Positions 4,987-10,891 of a DNA stretch of 10,891 bases are shown here, piece by piece. The stretch lies in NCBI GenBank assembly GCA_026417815.1, contig JAOACN010000206.1, positions 1-10,891 on the forward strand. The letters run 5' to 3'. The stretch is from Chloroflexaceae bacterium (GTDB lineage Bacteria; Chloroflexota; Chloroflexia; Chloroflexales; Chloroflexaceae). Position 1 is the stretch's first letter. Every line of letters begins with the position of its first letter. The notes under the pieces are model-generated. The model was not told the DNA's origin and did no database searches. It worked only from the letters and a program-made list of their open reading frames with translations. Both the position numbers and the translations under genes were made by a program.

Positions 4987-7890
4987 ATGCCGCGCCTCTC
5001 GTTCATCTATCCCGAGATGCTCTGGCTGCTGATGGTGATAGGGCTGATCTGGGCCGTCGCGCTACTCCCGCCGCGCCGGTTAACTCCCGGGCGTTTCTGG
5101 ACGAGCCTGACGCTCCGCAGCGTGATCGCCATTGCCCTGGTCTTCGCCGTGGCCGGCGCGCAACTCGTGCTTCCCGTGGAGCGCCTGACGACGGTCTTTT
5201 TGCTCGACGGGAGCGATTCGATGCCGCCCTCGAGCCGCGCCCAGGCCGAGACCTTCATCCAGGAGGCCCTTCAGCAGATGCCGCCGGGCGACCGGGCGGC
5301 TATTGTCGTCTTTGGCGGCAACGCGCTGGTGGAACGGGCCCCCAGTGAGGAGCGCCGTCTGGGGCGCATCAGTTCGGTACCGGTGGCGACCCGCACCAAT
5401 ATCGCCGAGGCGATCCAACTCGGTCTGGCCCTCTTTCCCGCCGATACCGAGAAACGCCTGGTGCTGCTCTCCGACGGCGGTGAGAACGAGGGCCGGGCGA
5501 TCGAGGCCGCGCGTCTGGCTGCCGCGCGGGGGGTCCCGATTGACATTGTCGATCTCGCCCTTAACTCCAGCGACGCCGAGGCGCTGATCGCCCGCCTGGA
5601 GGCCCCCGCGCGGGTGCGCGACAACCAGCGCGCCACGATCATCGCCACCCTGGAAAGTACGGTCGCTCAGGGCGCCACCGTGCGCCTGATCGGCGATGGG
5701 GGGGTGATCGCTGAACGCCGCGTGGATCTCCAACCCGGTTCCAACGAGGTTCCGTTCCAGGTCGAGGTTGATGGCTCTGGTTTTCAGCGTTTCCGTGTGC
5801 AGGTCGAAGCTGACCAGGACGGTCGCCCGCAGAACAATGAGGCATCGGCGCTGATCCAGATCCAGGGGCCGCCGCGGGTGCTGCTCGTGGCCGTCAACCG
5901 CGCCGATGCCCAACCCCTGGCCACTGGCCTCCAGGCCACGAATATCATTGCCGAGATCGTCGCCCCGGAGATGATGCCCACCGACCTGGCCGGCCTGAGC
6001 GCCTACGAGAGCGTGGTGCTGGTCAACACCCCGGCCCGCGCCCTGCCGGTCGGCGCCATGGCCGCCCTGCCCGCCTACGTCCGCGATCTGGGCAGGGGCC
6101 TGGTGATGATCGGTGGCGAGGAGAGTTTCGGCGTCGGCGGCTACGGGCGCACACCGATCGAAGAGGCCCTCCCGGTCTACATGGATGTCCGCGACCGCGA
6201 GGAACGTCCTGACCTGGCCCTCGTCTTCGTGATTGACAAGTCCGGTTCGATGGACGCCTGCCACTGCGCCAGCCCCGATCGCGGCGCCATGCCCCTCCAG
6301 GCCGCCGGGACGCGCAAGGTGGATATTGCCAAAGAGGCGGTGGCCCAGGCTGCCGCCCTCCTGGGGCCGCACGACACCCTCGGCATCGTGTCTTTCGACA
6401 GCCGCGCGGTCCAGACGTTGCCACCGACCACCGGCGCGACGGTCGAGGAGGTGATTGAGGCCATTTCGAGCCTCGAGCCGCGCGGCTCCACCAATGTCCG
6501 CGCCGGTCTGCTAGAGGCCGAGGCCCTGCTCCAGGGTGTGGACGCCCGCCTCAAACACGTGATTCTGCTCACCGACGGCTGGGGGTCCGGTGGCGATCAG
6601 ATAGACATTGCCGAGCGCATGCGCGCCCAGGGTATGACCCTCACGGTGGTGGCGGCGGGCAGCGGTTCGGCTGATTATCTCGAACGCCTGGCGGTTGCCG
6701 GGGGCGGGCGTTACTATCCGGCCCAGGACATGGCCGAGGTGCCGCAGATCTTCGTGCAAGAGACAATCACCACGGTCGGCAATTACATCGTCGAACGCCC
6801 CTTTGTGCCCGTGGCCATCGGCGAAAGCCCGATCCTGGCCGGTCTTGGCGGTCTGCCTCCGCTCTTCGGCTTCAACGGCAGCACGCTTAAAGAGAGCGCC
6901 CGGGCGGTGCTGGAGACCGACGATGATCAACCGCTACTGGCGATCTGGCAGTACGGGTTGGGACGCAGCGCCGCCTGGCTCAGCGATGCGCGGGGCAAAT
7001 GGGCCGCGGAGTGGATCCGCTGGGAAGGCTTTCCGCGCTTTGCCGGCCAGCTCGTCGGCGCGGTACTGCCCACCCGCGGCGGCCAGGAGGTCAGCGCCGA
7101 GATGCAGGTGGCCGGCGCCGAAACGCTCATCCGGCTGACCACGGGGCCAGGGCAGGAAAACCTGGAGGTTACCGCGACGCTGATCGGCACCGACGGTTCC
7201 CGGCGTGAGGTCCCGCTGCCGCAGGTCGGCCCGCAAACCTACCAGGGTCGCTTTGAAAGCCCTGCTCCGGGAACTTACCTGGTGCAGATCAGCGGCGCCG
7301 CTGCGGGCCGACCAGTGTTGCAGGAGACAGCCGGTCTGGTGGTGCCGTATTCCTCGGAGTACCGTGGCGCGCAGGCCAACCCGGCCCTGCTGGCCGAACT
7401 CGCCGCGCTCACCGGCGGCGCGCCGCTGGCCGAGGCTGCCGCCGCCTTCGGTCGCGTTGATAGTGGCGTGATGCGCGCCCGCGAGATCGCCATGCCCCTG
7501 CTCGCCCTGGCGCTGTTATTGCTGGTCTTTGATATTGCCGTGCGGCGCCTGCTGCTGCGCCGTGAGGATCTCGCCGTGGCCCGGGCCTGGATGACCGCTC
7601 GCGCGGCGCCGGCCCGGCCAGCGCCCGCGCCAGCCGATCCAACTCTGGAGCGTCTGGCCGGGGCCAGGCGGCGGGCGCACGAGCGTATCGGCGGCCCCGT
7701 CGCGCGCAGGTCCCCGGCAGGGTCAACCAGCGGCGTTGCCGCCCCCGACGAGCCAGGAGAACCGCCACCACCCGCTCGTCCTCCGGTCGCAGCGCCTCCG
7801 GCGGCGCCACCTGCTTCGTCAGAGGACCCCCTGGCGCGCCTGCGGGCGGCCAAGGAACGCGCCCGCCGCCGCGCCGCGGGTGAGGAGTAG
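4987..7890 (+). CDS. Membrane protein with two VWA domains flanking a GATase-like domain
   Basis: 967 residues from ATG 4987, preceded by GAAAGAG; the open frame reaches back to 4882 but only through the leader. Helices at about 9-28 and 43-62, with a basic loop between, and a third at 835-853 place residues 63-834 outside the cell and the C-terminus inside. VWA domain 1 (about 68-200) has a complete MIDAS: D74-G-S76-D-S78, T137, D163. A linker of possible beta-sandwich type follows (205-290). A class I glutamine-amidotransferase-like fold covers about 296-400 (LVMIGGEESFGVGGYG, 372-387, with no nucleophile Cys there). VWA domain 2 (411-600) has D417-K-S419-G-S421, T502 and D530, with a CHC insertion at 425-427. 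The tail (870-967) is Pro/Ala-rich. It probably binds a metal-dependent protein partner; the precise role is unknown. Confidence 0.88.
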   Translation: MPRLSFIYPEMLWLLMVIGLIWAVALLPPRRLTPGRFWTSLTLRSVIAIALVFAVAGAQLVLPVERLTTVFLLDGSDSMPPSSRAQAETFIQEALQQMPPGDRAAIVVFGGNALVERAPSEERRLGRISSVPVATRTNIAEAIQLGLALFPADTEKRLVLLSDGGENEGRAIEAARLAAARGVPIDIVDLALNSSDAEALIARLEAPARVRDNQRATIIATLESTVAQGATVRLIGDGGVIAERRVDLQPGSNEVPFQVEVDGSGFQRFRVQVEADQDGRPQNNEASALIQIQGPPRVLLVAVNRADAQPLATGLQATNIIAEIVAPEMMPTDLAGLSAYESVVLVNTPARALPVGAMAALPAYVRDLGRGLVMIGGEESFGVGGYGRTPIEEALPVYMDVRDREERPDLALVFVIDKSGSMDACHCASPDRGAMPLQAAGTRKVDIAKEAVAQAAALLGPHDTLGIVSFDSRAVQTLPPTTGATVEEVIEAISSLEPRGSTNVRAGLLEAEALLQGVDARLKHVILLTDGWGSGGDQIDIAERMRAQGMTLTVVAAGSGSADYLERLAVAGGGRYYPAQDMAEVPQIFVQETITTVGNYIVERPFVPVAIGESPILAGLGGLPPLFGFNGSTLKESARAVLETDDDQPLLAIWQYGLGRSAAWLSDARGKWAAEWIRWEGFPRFAGQLVGAVLPTRGGQEVSAEMQVAGAETLIRLTTGPGQENLEVTATLIGTDGSRREVPLPQVGPQTYQGRFESPAPGTYLVQISGAAAGRPVLQETAGLVVPYSSEYRGAQANPALLAELAALTGGAPLAEAAAAFGRVDSGVMRAREIAMPLLALALLLLVFDIAVRRLLLRREDLAVARAWMTARAAPARPAPAPADPTLERLAGARRRAHERIGGPVARRSPAGSTSGVAAPDEPGEPPPPARPPVAAPPAAPPASSEDPLARLRAAKERARRRAAGEE

Positions 7891-7927
7891 GGTGGGGGAC
7901 GCCAGGTTTCCCCGCGCCCCTGCCAGG

Positions 7928-7958
7928 GCCCGCTTCTCCGGGCTTGCACACAGGTGTG
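7928..7958. terminator. Possible hairpins between convergent VWA and radC genes
   Basis: Two small stems lie in the 77-base gap between the two stop codons. One is GCCCG 7928-7932 with CGGGC 7939-7943. The other is CACAC 7947-7951 with GTGTG 7954-7958. They could mark the ends of both transcripts, but neither is followed by a T-run on either strand, so intrinsic termination is not shown. Confidence 0.2.
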
Positions 7959-7967
7959 AACCCTGCC

Positions 7968-8666
7968 TCAGGTTGCGAACCCCAGTCCCCGTTCGCGCAT
8001 GCTGACATAGCGGCCACGGCCAATCACCAGGTGGTCGAGCACGTCCACATCGAGGAGCTTGCCGGCCTCGACAATCTGCCGGGTGATCAGCACATCTTCG
8101 GGCGAGGGGGTCGGGTCGCCGCTGGGGTGGTTGTGGGCGACGATGAGGGCGGCGCTGTTGTGGCGGATGGCGCCCTTGAAGACCTCGCCAACGCGGATCA
8201 CGGCGCTGTTCAGCGAGCCGATATAGATCGTGGCGATTTGTTGCACCTTGTTTTTGGTGTCCAGGAGCACGGTGCGGAGGTGTTCCTGGTCGAGGTGCCC
8301 CATTTCGACCATGAGCAGGGTGGCGGCATCGGCGGGCGAGCGCACCTGGAAGCGTTCATCGTGGCCGGCGATGAGCATACGGCGCCCGACTTCGAGGGCC
8401 GCCTTGAGGGTGGCGGCCTTGGCGGCGCCAAGACCGTGGCGGCGGCAGAGGTCGAGGTAATCGGCGTTGAGCAGCCCGGGCCAGCCGCCGTACTCGGCGA
8501 GGAGATTCTGGGCAAGGTGCAGGACGCTGGCGCCGCGCACCCCCACGCGCAGCAGAATGGCGAGCAATTCGGCGTCACTGAGGGCGCCAGCGCCAAGGGC
8601 GGCCAGGCGTTCGCGGGGTTGTTCGCCAGCGGGGAGTTCCTTTAGACGCAGGTGGTATTCGGGCAT
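7968..8666 (-). CDS. radC: RadC family JAB/MPN-domain protein
   Basis: 232 residues, full length for the family. An N-terminal helix-hairpin-helix-like region (residues about 15-95, with RERL, GALSDAELLAILLRVGV and HGLGAAKAATLKAALE) precedes the JAB domain (about 108-228). The JAMM metal site is complete: E161 in GEVFKGAI, and H178, H180 and D191 in AHNHPSGDPTPSPED. The name implies DNA repair, but the original repair phenotype was assigned to another gene; a DNA-linked metalloprotease or hydrolase role is only predicted. The start ATG 8666 has AGGAG nine bases upstream. It follows the SDR gene on the same strand after a 141-base gap holding a large inverted repeat, so it may have its own transcript. 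Confidence 0.93.
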   Translation of the reverse strand: MPEYHLRLKELPAGEQPRERLAALGAGALSDAELLAILLRVGVRGASVLHLAQNLLAEYGGWPGLLNADYLDLCRRHGLGAAKAATLKAALEVGRRMLIAGHDERFQVRSPADAATLLMVEMGHLDQEHLRTVLLDTKNKVQQIATIYIGSLNSAVIRVGEVFKGAIRHNSAALIVAHNHPSGDPTPSPEDVLITRQIVEAGKLLDVDVLDHLVIGRGRYVSMRERGLGFAT

Positions 8667-8678
8667 GGCGGCCTTCTC

Positions 8679-8700
8679 CTGGTAGCGGCGTGTCTACCAG
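8679..8700 (-). promoter_or_regulatory. Small hairpin touching the radC ribosome binding site
   Basis: CTGGTAG (8679-8685) and CTACCAG (8694-8700) make a 7-bp stem with an eight-base loop in the radC leader. The stem shares two bases with the AGGAG site (8680-8676 on the minus strand), so it could dampen ribosome access. Evidence is structural only. Confidence 0.3.
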
Positions 8701-8723
8701 ATGTACCGCCGGTGAGGAGGAGA

Positions 8724-8802
8724 GGGTACGGGAGGTGGGGAGGTGGGGAGCTGTGGAGGTGTTTTTTCATCTCCCCACCTCCCCACCTCTATACCTCCAC
8801 AG
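8724..8802. repeat. Interleaved inverted repeats (A-B-A'-B') with a G-quadruplex motif
   Basis: Arm A is GAGGTGGGGAGGTGGGGAG (8732-8750), perfectly complementary to A' 8771-8789 (19 bp). Arm B, CTGTGGAGGT (8751-8760), is perfectly complementary to B' 8793-8802 (10 bp). Their order A-B-A'-B' is that of an H-type pseudoknot, not a nested hairpin. On the plus strand G-runs at 8724-8726, 8730-8732, 8737-8740 and 8745-8748 also match the G-quadruplex pattern. The element sits between the SDR stop and the radC leader, six bases past the SDR stop. There is no U-run after it in the minus-strand transcript. It could be a transcript-end structure or a dispersed repeat. Confidence 0.8.
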
Positions 8803-8807
8803 ACGAT

Positions 8808-9734
8808 CTAGGCGCCCACGGCCACTGCCGCCTCCACGGGGAGGCGCTCATCGAGCCAGGTGCGGAGGCTGGGATAGCGCAGGTTCAGGCCGAGGTCGTG
8901 ACGCAGGCGACGGTTGTCGAGGCGCACCGAGGCCGTCAGTGAGCCGATGATGCTCGGGTCGAGGCCAGCGCGCAGCGCGGCGGCGGGCGAGAAGGTGCGG
9001 GGTGGCACCATGCCCAGGCGCCGGCGGATCTCGCTGGCGAGGTCGATCTGCCGCAGCGGCTCATCATCGCCGACGTTGTAGATCGCGCCGGGCTGGCCCT
9101 CCAGGGGAACGCGCTCAAGTACCGCGAGCAGATCGTCCACGTGGATGTGTGACACGAAGTTGCGGCCATCGCCGTAAATGGTGGCCAGACCAGTTTCCAC
9201 CGCGGTGACCGGATCGCGCTCGGGGCCGTAGATTGAGGCAACGCGCAGGATAATCGCGGGGAAGCGCCGCTCGCGGGCGGCGCGCATAATGCTGCGTTCG
9301 GCTTCGGCCATCACCTCGCCAAGGAGATGCTGCGGGGCCACCGGAAAGTCCTCGTCAACCCAGGCCTCGCCCGGGTTGCCGTAGGGGGTCACATTCGAGG
9401 TGAAGACGTAGGCGGAGACGGCGCCAGCGCGCTCGCAGGCCTGGATCAGGTTCAGGTTTCCGCTGACGTAGGTGCGATGGAGGGCGCTGCTCTCGAGGAC
9501 CGAACAGGAGGTAAGGTTGAAGACGTACCTGGCGCCCTCGGCGATGCCGGTGAGCGTATCCGGGCGGGTGAGATCGCCGATCCAGACGCTCATGCCCTTG
9601 GAGGCGAGCCGTTCGACGACCGGGGTGTCAGGGTTCAGCACCAGACCGCGTACACGGTGTCCTGCGGAGAGCAAACGTTCCGCGAGCCGCGAGCCAACAT
9701 AGCCAGACGCGCCTGCGATCAGGTAGTACGCCAT
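8808..9734 (-). CDS. NAD-dependent epimerase/dehydratase-like (extended or atypical SDR) protein
   Basis: 308 residues with a Rossmann start GASGYVGSRLAERLL (8-22, the GxxGxxG pattern at G8, G11 and G14) and the acidic IGDL block (52-55). It also has FTSNVTPYG (111-119, matching the catalytic Ser region), LRVASIYGPERDP (163-175), HVDDLL (198-203) and YNVGDDEP (219-226). These are marks of the UDP-sugar epimerase type of SDR. The usual YxxxK is replaced by HxxxE (H136, E140), so standard oxidoreductase chemistry is doubtful; it may be a regulatory NAD(P)-binding protein or use other residues. ATG 9734 was chosen because the Rossmann strand starts at once and AGGTGG lies four bases upstream; the frame is open to 9809. 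Substrate unknown. Confidence 0.85.
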   Translation of the reverse strand: MAYYLIAGASGYVGSRLAERLLSAGHRVRGLVLNPDTPVVERLASKGMSVWIGDLTRPDTLTGIAEGARYVFNLTSCSVLESSALHRTYVSGNLNLIQACERAGAVSAYVFTSNVTPYGNPGEAWVDEDFPVAPQHLLGEVMAEAERSIMRAARERRFPAIILRVASIYGPERDPVTAVETGLATIYGDGRNFVSHIHVDDLLAVLERVPLEGQPGAIYNVGDDEPLRQIDLASEIRRRLGMVPPRTFSPAAALRAGLDPSIIGSLTASVRLDNRRLRHDLGLNLRYPSLRTWLDERLPVEAAVAVGA

Positions 9735-9893
9735 AGTCCACCTCGCATGGGCTGGGGGTGAGGCAGCGACACCGCAGGGCCGTCGGTGGGGCAGCATCGC
9801 CGTTCTCACCGCAACGACAGGGTACAGGCTGCCCTGACCGGCGCCCGCTCGCAGCTGTACGCGATCCGCCTGTTCAGGTGCAGTAATGCGTTA

Positions 9894-9910
9894 ATTTTAG
9901 CATTTGTCAA
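9894..9910 (-). promoter_or_regulatory. Extended -10 promoter candidate for the SDR gene
   Basis: On the minus strand TGCTAAAAT (9902-9894) matches an extended -10 box (TGn plus TAAAAT). A consensus TTGACA (9910-9905) lies just upstream and would suit a second start further down, although its 17-base-spaced partner ATTACT (9887-9882) is poor. This is the AT-richest patch in the area. The leader to ATG 9734 would be about 150 bases long, and 9735-9880 holds no other gene that I can see. Confidence 0.4.
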
Positions 9911-9945
9911 CCTGGAGTGCTACGCCTTCCGGCACGCCTGCGCCT

Positions 9946-9985
9946 GTGCATGCACTGTGCATTTGCTCCTGTGCCGATGGGCACA
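9946..9985. repeat. Small palindrome and hairpin of GTGC type
   Basis: GTGCATGCAC (9946-9955) is a perfect 10-bp palindrome. TGTGCC 9970-9975 pairs with GGCACA 9980-9985 around a GATG loop. The TGTGCAT/TGTGCC wording recurs three times in 40 bases upstream of the candidate SDR promoter, so a regulator site is possible. No protein can be named. Confidence 0.3.
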
Positions 9986-10010
9986 ATCTGGGAGGGCGCG
10001 GCTATGTGGT

Positions 10011-10145
10011 CCTCATCCTCCCCCCGGCCCCCGCCTCTCCACCTGCGGTGGGGGTGGTTCCTCATCCTCCCCCCGGCCCCCTCCCTCTCCACCTGCGGTG
10101 GAGAGGGAGGGGGCGCCGAGCGCAGCGAGGCGGGGGAGGGTGAGG
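10011..10145. repeat. Composite intergenic element: direct repeat plus long hairpin
   Basis: A 40-base stretch (10011-10050, CCTCATCCTCCCCCCGGCCC onward, ending ACCTGCGGTG) is repeated nearly exactly at 10060-10100. The second copy forms the left side of a large hairpin. Its inner stem is 18 bp (10076-10093 with 10097-10114, TGC loop). Its outer stem of about 14-15 bp pairs 10060-10074 with 10131-10145, with one G-T pair. A GCGCCGAGCGCAGCGAGGC insert lies on the right side between the two stems. It sits 28 bases beyond the malate synthase stop. This style is typical of dispersed non-autonomous elements; the first copy looks like a truncated relic of the same element. Confidence 0.8.
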
Positions 10146-10172
10146 AGGTAAGGGCCGATCGGGTTTCCCCAG

Positions 10173-10891
<719 letters not shown>

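Noticed and set aside
4628..5006. Minus-strand open frames of 75-84 codons upstream of the VWA gene
   Set aside because: They cover REP-like hairpins and the VWA promoter and leader, show no recognisable protein features and have no convincing ribosome binding site.
8751..8802. Intrinsic terminator of the SDR gene
   Set aside because: The hairpin is strong, but the T6 run lies inside the loop on the plus strand and no U-run follows in the minus-strand transcript.
9735..9809. 25-residue extension of the SDR protein
   Set aside because: SDR proteins start directly with the Rossmann strand, and AGGTGG is correctly placed before ATG 9734.

Overview
The window looks like two pieces of DNA from different organisms joined at about 2710-2730. 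Bases 1 to about 2720 are tightly packed, GC-rich, proteobacterial-style sequence, probably betaproteobacterial and Comamonadaceae-like judging by style only. They carry the end of a membrane protein, a DUF1810 protein, a TSUP permease and a convergent NCS2 purine permease. From about 2722 to the end the style changes to that of filamentous Chloroflexota (Chloroflexus/Roseiflexus type). There is a Thr/Pro-rich lipoprotein start, a membrane-anchored parvulin, a large double-VWA membrane protein, RadC, an SDR-fold protein and malate synthase. The gaps between these genes are long and filled with hairpins and repeats, whereas the first 2.7 kb has almost no non-coding sequence. Both taxonomic assignments are inferences from gene content and style; no database search was possible.

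Layout. (1) 3-1403, plus strand: partial membrane protein, DUF1810 gene, then a TSUP permease whose start overlaps the DUF1810 stop. (2) 1420-2709, minus: NCS2 purine permease with its own ribosome binding site. Its reading frame happens to stay open into a lipoprotein signal peptide (to 2901) that belongs to the other genome. (3) 2902-3283: gap with a leader hairpin and a GC-rich hairpin cluster. (4) 3284-4411, minus: membrane-anchored parvulin prolyl isomerase, with a promoter overlapped by a dyad. (5) 4412-4986: divergent intergenic region with a 20-bp palindrome, six 18-bp tandem repeats, REP-like hairpins and a promoter plus switch-like leader for the next gene. (6) 4987-7890, plus: 967-residue membrane protein with VWA, GATase-like and VWA domains. 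(7) 7968-8666, 8808-9734 and 10173-10891, all minus: RadC, an SDR-fold protein and the C-terminal 238 residues of malate synthase, separated by repeat-bearing gaps.

The genes do not form one pathway. The divergent parvulin/VWA pair both act at the cell envelope and may be co-controlled from their shared intergenic region. Malate synthase points to glyoxylate or C2 metabolism. I found no convincing new multi-gene system. The points most worth checking are the chimeric join, the Ala in place of the catalytic Asp of malate synthase, the SDR protein lacking YxxxK, and the structured intergenic repeats.
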